Origin: Piscinibacterium candidicorallinum
Lineage (GTDB): Bacteria > Pseudomonadota > Gammaproteobacteria > Burkholderiales > Burkholderiaceae_C
DNA length: 64,000 nt
Direction of reading: 5' to 3'
Assembly (NCBI RefSeq): GCF_047549485.1
Contig: NZ_CP180191.1
Coordinates: 1,364,001-1,428,000 of the forward strand
Part shown: positions 1 to 8,824 of the stretch, piece after piece
How the letters are laid out: every line of letters starts with the position of its first letter
Position numbering within the stretch: position 1 is the first letter of the stretch
Made by a program: the position numbers and the translations under genes
Notes under the pieces: model-generated
Seen by the model: only the letters and a program-made list of their open reading frames with translations
Databases searched by the model: none
What the model was told of the DNA's origin: nothing

Positions 1-24
1 CCGCCCGCGCCTGCGGAGGGCTGA
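1..24 (+). CDS. 3' end of an upstream gene (possibly rluB), partial
   Basis: The first eight codons in frame 1 read P-P-A-P-A-E-G followed by TGA. This is consistent with the low-complexity C-terminal tail of the 23S rRNA pseudouridine synthase RluB, which often lies upstream of rimP in Burkholderiales. The fragment is far too short to prove coding, so this is a placement inference only. Confidence 0.25.
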   Translation, partial: PPAPAEG

Positions 25-69
25 GTCGCGTCCGGCGCCCGCCGCAGCGCATCAATTTGCGGTGGCGCT

Positions 70-98
70 TTGAGCTTCTACGCGGAATTCCTTATAAT
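70..98 (+). promoter_or_regulatory. sigma70-type promoter of the rimP-nusA-infB operon
   Basis: TTGAGC at 70-75 and a perfect TATAAT at 93-98 are separated by 17 nt, close to the sigma70 consensus. Transcription would start near 105, giving a leader of about 150 nt before rimP. Confidence 0.75.
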
Positions 99-185
99 TC
101 AAAGGATTAGCTACTGCTGATGGCTCAGTTGGCTGTTCGGGCGCGATTTGCGCCTGATGCAGTCGGCGTAGAAGCCGCCTGAAAT

Positions 186-210
186 TGGGCCTTCCGGCCC
201 ATTTTTTTTT
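186..210 (+). terminator. intrinsic terminator / attenuator in the rimP leader
   Basis: TGGGCC (186-191) pairs with GGCCCA (196-201) across a TTCC loop and is followed by nine T residues. It lies between the promoter at 70-98 and the rimP start at 254, so the leader can end as an RNA of about 105 nt or read through. Two smaller hairpins precede it (140-154 and 164-177). Confidence 0.7.
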
Positions 211-253
211 CTGGCGCGCGTTTTGATGTTGCAGCAGTGCCGAGTGGATATCG

Positions 254-742
254 ATGGCCGACCTGACCCAACTTGTTGAATCGACGATTGCGCCGATGGG
301 CTATGAGCTCGTGGATGCCGAACGCGCCGGCCGCGGACTGCTGCGCATCACGATCGATCGCGCAGACGGCAGTGGCGAACGGATCAGGATTGAAGACTGC
401 GAGCGCGTCAGCCGGCAGTTGACCAATGTATTCATGGTCGAAGGCATCGACTACGCGCGTCTGGAAGTCGGTTCGGCCGGCGTGGATCGTCCGCTGAAGA
501 AGCTGGCTGACTTTGTGCGGTTTGCTGGCGAAAACGCTGTGCTGAAGCTGCGCGTGCCGCTGGCAGGTCGAAAGAATTTCGAAGGTGTGCTGCAGACTCC
601 CGAAGGTGAAGGACCAGACGCGAAGCTGGCGCTGGTCTTCAAGGGCAAGGATGGCACCGAGCAGGTTTTGGATTTTGTTCTGTCGGACATTGAGCGTGCG
701 AACCTCAACCCGGCGCTCGATTTTGGGAAGGGCAGGAAATGA
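254..742 (+). CDS. rimP: Ribosome maturation factor RimP
   Basis: A cytoplasmic protein of 162 aa needed for 30S subunit maturation. The N-terminal alpha/beta domain ends in the family signature EVGSAGVDRPL (residues 71-81), and the C-terminal half looks like the Sm-like barrel domain. Length and position immediately before nusA are normal for the family. The stop overlaps the nusA start in an ATGA junction, indicating translational coupling. It is the first gene after the leader with the putative attenuator. Confidence 0.95.
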   Translation: MADLTQLVESTIAPMGYELVDAERAGRGLLRITIDRADGSGERIRIEDCERVSRQLTNVFMVEGIDYARLEVGSAGVDRPLKKLADFVRFAGENAVLKLRVPLAGRKNFEGVLQTPEGEGPDAKLALVFKGKDGTEQVLDFVLSDIERANLNPALDFGKGRK

Positions 743-2217
743 ATCGTGAAGTGCTGATGCTCGTGGACGCACTGGCGCGCGAGAAGAATGTCAGCAAGGA
801 AGTGGTCTTCGGTGCCCTGGAGACCGCCCTGGCTTCGGCGACCAAGAAGCGCTTTACCGATCCCGAGGTGGATGTGCGCGTCTCGATCGACCGGGATTCC
901 GGCGAGTTTGATGCCTTCCGCCGCTGGCAGGTTGTGGCCGACGACGCCGTCGAGAATCCCTCGGCGCAGATGGCACTGTCCGAAGCGCGGTCGCAGCTGC
1001 CCGAGATCGATCTTGACGATCACGTCGAAGAGCAGCTCGATGACGTCGAGTTCGGCCGCATTGGCGCCCAGGCTGCCAAGCAGGTGATCCTGCAGCGCAT
1101 TCGCGACGCCGAGAAGGAACAGATCCTCAACGACTTCCTCGAGCGCGGCGAAAAGATCGTCACTGGCATGGTCAAGCGCATGGACCGTGGTGACGCGATT
1201 GTCGAAATCGGCAAGGTCGAGGCGCGGCTGCGCCGCGATCAGACGATCCCCAAGGAGAATCTGCGCATTGGGGACCGCGTGCGTGCCTACATCGGCAAAG
1301 TGGACCGCACCGCGCGCGGCCAGCAGGTCGAACTGTCGCGCACCGCTCCGGAATTCATCATTGAGCTGTTCCGCCTCGAGGTGCCCGAGATGGAGCAGGG
1401 CCTGCTGCAGATAAAGTCTGCGGCCCGCGATCCGGGCGTTCGCGCCAAGATCGCCGTGACCACGAGCGACCGTCGCATCGACCCTATCGGCACCTGCGTA
1501 GGTGTACGTGGTTCTCGCGTGCAGGCGGTCACGGGTGAGCTGGGCGGCGAGCGTGTGGATATCGTGCTGTGGAGCGAAGATCCGGCCCAGTTCGTGATCG
1601 GTGCCCTGGCTCCTGCCAATGTGCAGTCCATTGTTGTGGACGAGGAAAAGCACGCCATGGACGTGGTCGTGAACGAGGACGAGCTGGCCGTGGCCATCGG
1701 TGTTGGCGGTCGGAACGTGCGTCTGGCTTCCGAGCTGACCGGCTGGCAGATCAACATCATGACCGCCGATGAATCGGCAACCAAGCAGACCGCCGAGCGC
1801 GACCGCGTCGTCAAGCTCTTCGTCGACAAGCTGGACGTGGACGAGGAAGTCGCCGGCATCCTCGTGGACGAAGGCTTCACGGGTCTCGAGGAAGTGGCCT
1901 ACGTGCCCATCAACGAGATGCTTGCCATCGAAGCCTTCGATGAAGACACGGTCAATGAGCTGCGCAATCGCGCGCGTGACGCGCTGCTGACGCAGGCTCT
2001 CGCACAGGAGGAGTCGCTCGAGACCGGTGCCGGCAAGACCGACCTGCTGGGCATTGAGGGCCTGACCGCGGACATGCTGCCCAAGCTGGCGGACATCGGC
2101 GTCTACCTGATCGAGGATCTGGCCGAGCTCGACAGTGAAGAATTGAATGAAGCCATTGGTGTGGGCGAGGAAGCCGCCAAGAACATGATCATCCAGGCTC
2201 GCCAAAGCTGGAGCTGA
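739..2217 (+). CDS. nusA: Transcription termination/antitermination factor NusA
   Basis: An RNA-polymerase-binding factor of 492 aa that modulates pausing, termination and antitermination. The visible order is an N-terminal RNAP-binding domain, an S1 domain near residues 135-200, two KH domains near 230-345 (with the GVRGSRVQ and GVGGRNVR loops), and two acidic helix-hairpin-helix repeats at the C-terminus, as in the long proteobacterial form. It overlaps rimP by four bases and is followed 47 nt later by infB. NusA could act on the terminator in its own leader, but that is inference. Confidence 0.97.
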   Translation: MNREVLMLVDALAREKNVSKEVVFGALETALASATKKRFTDPEVDVRVSIDRDSGEFDAFRRWQVVADDAVENPSAQMALSEARSQLPEIDLDDHVEEQLDDVEFGRIGAQAAKQVILQRIRDAEKEQILNDFLERGEKIVTGMVKRMDRGDAIVEIGKVEARLRRDQTIPKENLRIGDRVRAYIGKVDRTARGQQVELSRTAPEFIIELFRLEVPEMEQGLLQIKSAARDPGVRAKIAVTTSDRRIDPIGTCVGVRGSRVQAVTGELGGERVDIVLWSEDPAQFVIGALAPANVQSIVVDEEKHAMDVVVNEDELAVAIGVGGRNVRLASELTGWQINIMTADESATKQTAERDRVVKLFVDKLDVDEEVAGILVDEGFTGLEEVAYVPINEMLAIEAFDEDTVNELRNRARDALLTQALAQEESLETGAGKTDLLGIEGLTADMLPKLADIGVYLIEDLAELDSEELNEAIGVGEEAAKNMIIQARQSWS

Positions 2218-2264
2218 TTGCCGGTCACCCATGTGCCCGCACCCTGAAAGATTCTGAGGACTGA

Positions 2265-5060
2265 ATGGCAAGTACCACCGTCGCCCAACTCGCCAGCGAA
2301 CTGAAGCTCTCGGTTCCTGTGCTGCTCGAACAGCTCAAGGCCGCCGGCGTCTCCAAGGCAGCGGCGGATGATCTGCTCGCTGAGTCGGACAAGACACAGC
2401 TGCTCGACAGCCTGCGCAAGGCGCATGGGTCCTCCGGCGAGGAAAAGAAGCGCATCACGATCACGCGCAAGCAGACCACCGAGATCAAGCAGGCTGACGC
2501 CACTGGCAAGGCACGCACCATCCAGGTGGAAGTGCGCAAGAAGCGCGTGCTCGTCAAGCGCGATGCCACGGAAGCCGCCGCGGCGCCTGTCGAAGCCCCT
2601 GCTGCGGCGCCCGCCGCACCCGTCGTGTCCGACGAGGAGCGTATTCGCCGCGAAGATGAAGCGCGCCGTCAGGCCGAGCTGATCGCACGCCAGGAGGCCG
2701 AGGCCCGCGCTCGCGCAGAGGCCGAGGAAGCTGCCCGTGAAGCGCAGCGCCAGCGCGATGCGCAGGCCAGTGCTGCCGCAGCTCAGGCAGATGCACCTGC
2801 CGAAGCTGCTCCGGCTGCAGAGCCTGCGCCGGTTGAAGCTGCGGTGGCGCCCGCTCCCGCCGTGCCGAGTGCTGCCGAAGAAGCCGCAGCCCGCGCCAAG
2901 GCCGAGGAATACGAACGCAAGCGCCGCGATGACGCGCGCAAGCGTGCCGAGGCCGAAGCGGCGGGCATCCGTCAGCTCATGGCTGCGCCTAAGAAGATCG
3001 TCAAAGCGCCTGAAGCCCCTGCGCCTGCTCCGATTTCAGGCACCCTGCACAAGCCTGCGAAGGCCGCCGGGACGGAAGAAGTCAAGAAGGATGACAAGCC
3101 GGGTGCCAAGACCAAGACCCTGAAGGCGGGCGAGTTGTCCTCGAGTTGGTCTGCAGACGGCGCGCGCGGCAAGAAGCCCGCCGGCAAGCCGGCGTCGCCC
3201 GCCGGGCGCGATGGCTGGCGCGCGGGCGGCGGCCGGGGCAAGGGCGGACGTCGCGGCGATGATCGCGGTGAAGACCAGCGCACCAACATGCCGGCCGAGC
3301 CGATCGTTCGCGAAGTGCACGTGCCAGAGACCATCAGCGTGGGCGATCTCGCGCACAAGATGGCCATCAAGGCCGCGGAGGTCATCAAGTCGCTGATGAA
3401 GATGGGCCAGATGGTCACCATCAACCAGGTGCTGGACCAGGACACCGCGATGATCGTGGTCGAGGAACTTGGCCACAAGGCGATTGCGGCCAAGCTCGAT
3501 GACCCGGAAGCCTTCCTGACCGAAGAAGAGACCACGAGCGAGTTCGAATCCCTGCCGCGCCCCCCGGTGGTGACCGTGATGGGTCACGTCGACCACGGCA
3601 AGACCTCTTTGCTGGACTACATCCGCCGTGCCAAGGTGGCTGCGGGCGAAGCCGGTGGCATCACGCAGCACATCGGTGCCTATCACGTCGATACGCCGCG
3701 CGGAGTAGTCACCTTCCTGGATACCCCCGGCCACGAGGCTTTTACGGCAATGCGTGCGCGCGGCGCCAAGGCAACCGACATCGTGATCCTGGTGGTCGCT
3801 GCCGATGACGGTGTCATGCCCCAGACCAAGGAGGCCATCCGTCACGCCAAGAGTGCGGGTGTGCCGATCGTGGTCGCCATGAACAAGATCGACAAGCCCG
3901 AAGCCAATCCGGATCGCGTCAAGCAGGAGCTGGTGGCTGAGGAAGTCGTGCCCGAGGAATACGGTGGCGATTCGCCCTTCGTGCCGGTGTCTGCCAAGAC
4001 CGGCCAAGGCATCGACGACCTGCTCGAGAACGTATTGCTGCAAGCCGAAGTGCTGGAGCTCACGGCGCCCAAGGAAGCCCCGGCAAAGGGTCTGGTGATC
4101 GAAAGCCGTCTGGACAAGGGCAAGGGTCCTGTGGCCACGGTGCTGGTGCAAAGCGGCACCCTCAAGCGTGGCGACATCGTGCTGGCCGGCGCAAGCTTCG
4201 GTCGCGTGCGCGCCATGCTGGACGAAAACGGCAAGCCGACGCAGGAAGCCGGCCCGTCCATCCCGGTCGAGATTCAAGGTCTGACCGAAGTGCCTGCCGC
4301 CGGTGACGAGCTCATGGTGCTGGGCGATGAGCGCAAGGCGCGCGAAATCGCGCTGTTCCGCCAGGGCAAGTTCCGCGATACCAAGCTGGCTCAACAGCAA
4401 GCCGCGAAGCTCGAAAACATGTTCCAGAACATGGGCGACGGCGCCAAGAAGAACCTCACGCTCATCATCAAGGCCGATGTGCAGGGTTCGCAGGAAGCCA
4501 TTGCGCATGCCATGGGCAAGCTGGCCAACGACGAAGTGCAGGTCCAGATCGCGTTCAGCGCGGTGGGTGGCATTTCCGAGAGCGACGTCAACCTCGCCAT
4601 CGCCACCAAGTCCGTCATCATCGGCTTCAACACCCGTGCCGACGCCGGTGCGCGCAAGCTGGCCGAGAACAACGGCATCGACATCCGCTACTACAACATC
4701 ATCTACGACGCGGTGGATGATGTGAAGGCCGCGCTGTCCGGCATGCTCGCGCCCGAGAAGAAGGAAGAAGTGCTGGGTCTGGTGGAAATCCGCCAGGTCA
4801 TCAGCGTCTCCAAGGTCGGCAAGGTGGCGGGTTGCATGGTGCTCGATGGTCTCATCAAGCGCGGCGCGCAGGTTCGCCTGCTGCGCAACAACGTGGTCAT
4901 CTGGACGGGCGAGCTCGACAGCCTGCGCCGCTTCAAGGACGACGTGCGCGAGGTCAAGGCCGGCTTCGAGTGCGGTCTCTCGCTCAAGAACAACAACGAC
5001 ATCTCCGAGGGCGATCAGCTCGAGGTCTTCGAAGTCAAGGAAGTGGCCCGCACGCTCTGA
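2265..5060 (+). CDS. infB: Translation initiation factor IF-2
   Basis: A GTPase of 931 aa that brings initiator tRNA to the 30S subunit. It has an N-terminal IF2_N domain, a long Ala/Glu/Arg-rich linker (about residues 95-340), a second IF2_N-like segment near 345-400, and then the G domain. GHVDHGKT lies near 440-447, DTPGH near 486-490 and NKID near 540-543, followed by beta-barrel and C-terminal domains. The linker is compositionally biased, as is common for IF-2. It sits between nusA and rbfA in the conserved operon. Confidence 0.98.
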   Translation: MASTTVAQLASELKLSVPVLLEQLKAAGVSKAAADDLLAESDKTQLLDSLRKAHGSSGEEKKRITITRKQTTEIKQADATGKARTIQVEVRKKRVLVKRDATEAAAAPVEAPAAAPAAPVVSDEERIRREDEARRQAELIARQEAEARARAEAEEAAREAQRQRDAQASAAAAQADAPAEAAPAAEPAPVEAAVAPAPAVPSAAEEAAARAKAEEYERKRRDDARKRAEAEAAGIRQLMAAPKKIVKAPEAPAPAPISGTLHKPAKAAGTEEVKKDDKPGAKTKTLKAGELSSSWSADGARGKKPAGKPASPAGRDGWRAGGGRGKGGRRGDDRGEDQRTNMPAEPIVREVHVPETISVGDLAHKMAIKAAEVIKSLMKMGQMVTINQVLDQDTAMIVVEELGHKAIAAKLDDPEAFLTEEETTSEFESLPRPPVVTVMGHVDHGKTSLLDYIRRAKVAAGEAGGITQHIGAYHVDTPRGVVTFLDTPGHEAFTAMRARGAKATDIVILVVAADDGVMPQTKEAIRHAKSAGVPIVVAMNKIDKPEANPDRVKQELVAEEVVPEEYGGDSPFVPVSAKTGQGIDDLLENVLLQAEVLELTAPKEAPAKGLVIESRLDKGKGPVATVLVQSGTLKRGDIVLAGASFGRVRAMLDENGKPTQEAGPSIPVEIQGLTEVPAAGDELMVLGDERKAREIALFRQGKFRDTKLAQQQAAKLENMFQNMGDGAKKNLTLIIKADVQGSQEAIAHAMGKLANDEVQVQIAFSAVGGISESDVNLAIATKSVIIGFNTRADAGARKLAENNGIDIRYYNIIYDAVDDVKAALSGMLAPEKKEEVLGLVEIRQVISVSKVGKVAGCMVLDGLIKRGAQVRLLRNNVVIWTGELDSLRRFKDDVREVKAGFECGLSLKNNNDISEGDQLEVFEVKEVARTL

Positions 5061-5084
5061 TGCGCGCAGCCCGATGAACGCCCG

Positions 5085-5456
5085 ATGCGCAACAAGCCCA
5101 AGACCGGCGGCAGACCCCTACGGGTCGGCGACCAGATCCAGCGCGATCTGGCCGAGCTGCTGCAGTTCGAGGTCAAGGACCCGCGCATCGGCCTCATCAC
5201 CCTGACCGGGGTCGAGGTTTCGCCTGACTATTCCCACGCCAAGGTCTACTTCACGACATTGGCCGAGGACGCCAAGATCGATGAGGTCATTGCTGGCCTG
5301 AACGCTGCACGTGGCTATCTGCGCCGCGAGCTCGGCCGCCGCATCTCGATCTTCCAGACCCCCGAACTGCACTTCATCCACGACCAGTCGATTGCCCGCG
5401 GAGCGCACCTCTCCGAGCTGATCGATCAGGCCGTCAAGGACAAGGCACAGGACTAG
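5085..5456 (+). CDS. rbfA: Ribosome-binding factor A
   Basis: A small KH-type protein of 123 aa that binds the 30S subunit and supports late 16S rRNA processing, especially in the cold. The sequence has the typical RVGDQIQRDLAELL opening and a conserved IFQTPELHFIHD segment before the C-terminal helix. It follows infB by 24 nt and precedes truB by 3 nt, so all are probably cotranscribed. Confidence 0.95.
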   Translation: MRNKPKTGGRPLRVGDQIQRDLAELLQFEVKDPRIGLITLTGVEVSPDYSHAKVYFTTLAEDAKIDEVIAGLNAARGYLRRELGRRISIFQTPELHFIHDQSIARGAHLSELIDQAVKDKAQD

Positions 5457-5459
5457 CGC

Positions 5460-6383
5460 ATGGAACTTCAAGCTCCTACGCGCCTGGCCATTCCCGCCCG
5501 GCGTGTGGAGCGGGTGGCGGTCCATGGCGTGCTCCTGCTGAACAAGCCTCGTGGCCTGTCGAGCAACGATGCGCTGCAGAAGGCGCGGCGCATCCTGCAC
5601 GCCAAGAAGGCGGGCCACACCGGCACGCTGGACCCCGAAGCGCACGGCCTGCTGCCCCTGTGCTTTGGCGAGGCGACCAAGTTTTCGCAGGATCTGCTGG
5701 ACGCAGACAAGACCTATGAGGCCAGCGTGCGCTTCGGCATCAAGACCAGCACGGGGGATGCCGAGGGTGAGGTGATCGCCACGCGTGAGGTCACGCACGA
5801 CCAGAAGGCGCTGCAGCTTGCTTGCGAGCGCTTCGTCGGCCCGATTGACCAGGTGCCGCCCATGCACTCGGCGCTCAAGCAGGGCGGTGTGGCGCTGTAT
5901 GAACTGGCGCGCAAGGGCATTGAAGTTGAGCGGGCGGCGCGCCGAGTGCAGATCCATGCGATCGAAGTACTCAGCCAGACGCCCGATAGCGCGGTGCTGC
6001 GCTGCCATGTGAGCAAGGGCACCTACATCCGCACTCTGGCTGAAGACATTGGCGAGGCGCTCGGTTGCGGCGCGCACCTGACGGCGCTGTATCGGACGCA
6101 GGTCGGCCCGCTGAGCGTGGCCGACGCCGTCACGCTGGAGCAATTGTCTGCGGTGCAGAATCCCGCAGCTCTGCTCGCACCAGTGGACAGCCTGGCGCAG
6201 GGCTTGCATGCCGTGCGCTTGAGCGAAAACGAACAGGATCGGGTGCGCCAAGGGCAGCGCCTGATCATCACTGACGATTTTGACGGCACCGTGCGCATGT
6301 ACGGGCCGGATGGATTCCTTGGCATCGGCCAGCTGCATCAGCGCCGCTTGCAGCCCACTCGAGTTTTGAACCTGAAAGAGTGA
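5460..6383 (+). CDS. truB: tRNA pseudouridine(55) synthase TruB
   Basis: Forms pseudouridine at U55 in the T-loop of tRNAs. The 307-aa protein contains the catalytic motif HTGTLDPEA, with Asp58 as the expected nucleophile, plus the YEASVRFG and GTYIRTLAEDIG segments of the family. It starts 3 nt after the rbfA stop. Its own TGA stop (6381-6383) is the first triplet of the outer inverted repeat described at 6381-6653. Confidence 0.96.
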   Translation: MELQAPTRLAIPARRVERVAVHGVLLLNKPRGLSSNDALQKARRILHAKKAGHTGTLDPEAHGLLPLCFGEATKFSQDLLDADKTYEASVRFGIKTSTGDAEGEVIATREVTHDQKALQLACERFVGPIDQVPPMHSALKQGGVALYELARKGIEVERAARRVQIHAIEVLSQTPDSAVLRCHVSKGTYIRTLAEDIGEALGCGAHLTALYRTQVGPLSVADAVTLEQLSAVQNPAALLAPVDSLAQGLHAVRLSENEQDRVRQGQRLIITDDFDGTVRMYGPDGFLGIGQLHQRRLQPTRVLNLKE

Positions 6384-6653
6384 GGGCCTATTTGTGCTGC
6401 GTTTACGAGTGCGAATCGACCGCTGGGGGCGTACAGGCAAGGCGCGTGCCGCTGCGCGTATGTCGATACGCGCAAGGTGCGTAACGCAGCATGACGGCCC
6501 CACCGGTCGATTCCCGAAGGGTTGTGGCCAAAAAGGCCATGCGCGTTGTTGCCCTTGCACGGCGGGGTGGTACCCCGCCTGTGCAGTGCGCCTAGCGCAT
6601 GACCTTTTTGATCCACAACGCATCTCGCAAACGCAACACAAATAGGCCCCTCA
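6381..6653. repeat. 273-nt cloverleaf-like inverted-repeat region before typA
   Basis: Three nested palindromes fill the whole truB-typA gap. The outer arms 6381-6413 and 6619-6653 pair over about 30 bp with two mismatches and two bulges. Hairpin 1 pairs 6413-6432 with 6494-6513 and is capped by a perfect 8-bp stem (6454-6461 with 6466-6473). Hairpin 2 pairs 6521-6544 with 6595-6619 and is capped by GGCGGGGT/ACCCCGCC (6561-6568 with 6572-6579). The outer stem runs from the truB stop to the A of the typA ATG. It could be a structured RNA, a regulatory leader, or a small non-coding mobile element. Confidence 0.85.
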
Positions 6654-8473
6654 TGTCCCGCCAACTACGCAACATCGCCATCATCGCCCACGTGGACCAC
6701 GGCAAGACCACGCTCGTGGACCAGCTCCTGCGCCAGAGCGGCACTTTCCGCGAGAACGAGAAGGTGGCCGAGCGCGTGATGGACAGCAACGACCTCGAAA
6801 AGGAACGTGGCATCACGATCCTGGCCAAGAACTGCGCGGTGCAGTGGAACGGCTATCACATCAACATCGTCGACACGCCGGGGCACGCCGACTTCGGCGG
6901 TGAAGTGGAGCGCGTGCTCTCCATGGTGGATGGCGTGCTGCTGCTGGTGGACAGCGTCGAAGGCCCGATGCCGCAGACGCGCTTCGTGACCAAGAAGGCG
7001 CTGGCCCTCGGTCTGAAGCCCATCGTCGTGATCAACAAGATCGACCGCCCGGGCGCGCGGCCGGACTACGCCATCAACTCCACCTTCGAACTCTTCGACA
7101 AGCTCGGCGCCACCGAGGAGCAGCTGGACTTCCCGATCGTCTATGCCTCGGGCCTGAACGGCTTTGCCGGCCTGACCGAAGACGTGCGCAGCGGCACCAT
7201 GAACCCGCTGTTCCAGATGATCGTGGACCGCGTGCCCACGCGGGACGACGACGTGGACAGCCCCCTGCAGTTCCAGATCTGCTCGCTGGACTACAACAGC
7301 TACGTCGGCCGCATTGGCATTGGCCGCGTGAACCGTGGCCGCATCAAGCCCGGCCAGCCCGTGGCCTTGTGCAATCCGGTGGATGGCAGCGTGGTCACGC
7401 GCAAGATCAACCAGGTGCTCAAGTTCCGCGGCCTGGAGCGCGAGCTGGCCGATGAAGCCCTCGCCGGCGACATCGTGCTGATCAACGGTATCGAGGACAT
7501 CGGTATCGGCGTCACGCTGTGTGCCGTGGACACGCCAGAGCCCCTGCCGATGATTGCCGTGGACGAGCCCACGCTCACCATGAACTTCATGGTCAACACC
7601 TCGCCCCTGGCCGGTCGCGAAGGCAAGTTCGTCACCAGCCGCCAGATCCGTGATCGCCTGACCAAGGAACTGAACAGCAACGTGGCGCTGCGCGTGAAGG
7701 ACACGGGCGACGACACGGTGTTTGAAGTCTCCGGCCGCGGTGAACTGCACCTGACCATCCTCGTGGAGAACATGCGCCGCGAAGGCTATGAGCTGGCCGT
7801 CAGCCGCCCGCGCGTGGTGTTCCGTGAGATCGACGGCGTGAAGCAGGAGCCGATCGAGGCCCTGACGGTGGACGTGGAAGACGACCACCAGGGCGCCGTG
7901 ATGCAGGCCCTGGGCGAGCGCAAGGGCGAGCTGGCCAACATGGAAAGTGACGGCCGTGGCCGCACGCGCCTGGAGTACCGCATCCCGGCCCGCGGCCTGA
8001 TCGGCTTCCAGGGCGAGTTCCTGTCAATGACGCGCGGTACCGGTCTGATGAGCCATGTGTTCGACGGCTACGCGCCGGTGCGCGAGGGCATCGTCGGCGA
8101 GCGCCGCAACGGCGTGCTGATCAGCCAGGACGACGGCGAAGCCGTGGCCTATGCGCTGTGGAAGCTGCAGGACCGCGGCCGCATGTTCGTCAGTCCGGGC
8201 GAAGCGCTGTACGAAGGCATGATCATCGGTATTCACAGCCGGGACAACGACCTCGTGGTCAACCCCATCAAGGGCAAGCAGCTCACCAATGTGCGCGCCT
8301 CGGGCACCGACGAAGCCGTGCGCCTCGTGCCGCCGATCCAGCTCACGCTGGAGTACGCGGTGGAATTCATCTCGGATGATGAGCTGGTTGAAGTGACGCC
8401 CAAGAGCATTCGTTTGCGCAAGCGCCATCTGAAAGAGCATGAGCGCAAGAAGGCAGAGCGTGAAGCCGCATGA
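6653..8473 (+). CDS. typA: Ribosome-associated GTPase TypA/BipA
   Basis: A translational GTPase of the EF-G family that acts in ribosome assembly at low temperature and under stress. The ATG at 6653 gives MSRQLRNIAI followed directly by the P-loop HVDHGKTT (residues 13-20), the normal N-terminus. An earlier in-frame ATG at 6599 lies inside the inverted-repeat arm and is unlikely. The product is 606 aa, with NKIDRPGARPD as the G4 motif and a C-terminal domain ending in basic residues. No clear Shine-Dalgarno sequence precedes the start, and the upstream 35 nt can be sequestered in the outer stem. Confidence 0.95.
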   Translation: MSRQLRNIAIIAHVDHGKTTLVDQLLRQSGTFRENEKVAERVMDSNDLEKERGITILAKNCAVQWNGYHINIVDTPGHADFGGEVERVLSMVDGVLLLVDSVEGPMPQTRFVTKKALALGLKPIVVINKIDRPGARPDYAINSTFELFDKLGATEEQLDFPIVYASGLNGFAGLTEDVRSGTMNPLFQMIVDRVPTRDDDVDSPLQFQICSLDYNSYVGRIGIGRVNRGRIKPGQPVALCNPVDGSVVTRKINQVLKFRGLERELADEALAGDIVLINGIEDIGIGVTLCAVDTPEPLPMIAVDEPTLTMNFMVNTSPLAGREGKFVTSRQIRDRLTKELNSNVALRVKDTGDDTVFEVSGRGELHLTILVENMRREGYELAVSRPRVVFREIDGVKQEPIEALTVDVEDDHQGAVMQALGERKGELANMESDGRGRTRLEYRIPARGLIGFQGEFLSMTRGTGLMSHVFDGYAPVREGIVGERRNGVLISQDDGEAVAYALWKLQDRGRMFVSPGEALYEGMIIGIHSRDNDLVVNPIKGKQLTNVRASGTDEAVRLVPPIQLTLEYAVEFISDDELVEVTPKSIRLRKRHLKEHERKKAEREAA

Positions 8474-8490
8474 GCGCTGCCGCGCTCATG
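8469..8490. other. hairpin at the end of typA
   Basis: CATGAGCGC, a 4-nt loop and GCGCTCATG form a perfect 9-bp stem overlapping the typA stop. No T-run follows, so it is a weak terminator candidate or an mRNA 3' stabiliser. Confidence 0.4.
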
Positions 8491-8588
8491 TGTGCCGCGG
8501 TTGATCGATCCCCCTTCCGTCCCCCTCGCGGGGGAGACCTGTCAGGTGGTCGCTAGCCCGGACTTGAATCGCTAGAAGTCCATTTCAT

Positions 8589-8707
8589 GCGGTTCTTCAG
8601 GCCAAAATGGCTGGAAATCCGCGCCGGACAAGCGGATAGTGGCGCAGGGGGCTCGCGCCTGCAGGCGCTCGCTGTTGCAGCGGCGGCGAGCAGTGCTCGC
8701 CGAAACC
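8589..8707. repeat. direct repeat R1 (119 nt), left of the S9 peptidase gene
   Basis: Aligns without gaps to 11092-11210 at about 80 % identity by eye. Its first 50 nt (8586-8638) are the reverse-orientation form of the short stem-loop repeat also found at 47069 and 56821, with the core GGACAAGCGG. The rest of the 8474-8824 gap holds a terminator and no gene. Confidence 0.8.
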
Positions 8708-8752
8708 GTTCTTCCACCACCAGGCAAGCGGCAAGCACTTTTGACTTGCAAT

Positions 8753-8783
8753 AAAAAAGGGCGCTGATCCATTCAGCGCCCTT
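8753..8783 (-). terminator. terminator of the S9 peptidase gene
   Basis: AAGGGCGCTGA (8757-8767) pairs with TCAGCGCCCTT (8772-8782). On the minus strand the stem is followed by a T-run. It lies 42 nt beyond the peptidase stop. Confidence 0.8.
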
Positions 8784-8824
8784 TGTCTTTCTGCAGGCCG
8801 CAGCCCGCTGATGCACTCACGCCA

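Noticed and set aside
118..135. GATGGCTCAGTTGGC looks like a tRNA D-arm in the rimP leader (metY precedes rimP in E. coli)
   Set aside because: No anticodon stem, T-loop or acceptor pairing follows; the sequence runs into a terminator instead.
451..2271. 606-codon open frame antisense to nusA, and similar long antisense frames at 3036-4508, 13434-14843, 38804-40372 and 62918-63940
   Set aside because: Each lies opposite a well-recognised conserved gene. Low stop frequency in GC-rich DNA explains them; none has a recognisable domain or a credible start site.
6599..6652. upstream ATG extending typA by 18 residues
   Set aside because: The added residues lie inside the inverted-repeat arm and are absent from the family; the P-loop belongs close to the N-terminus.
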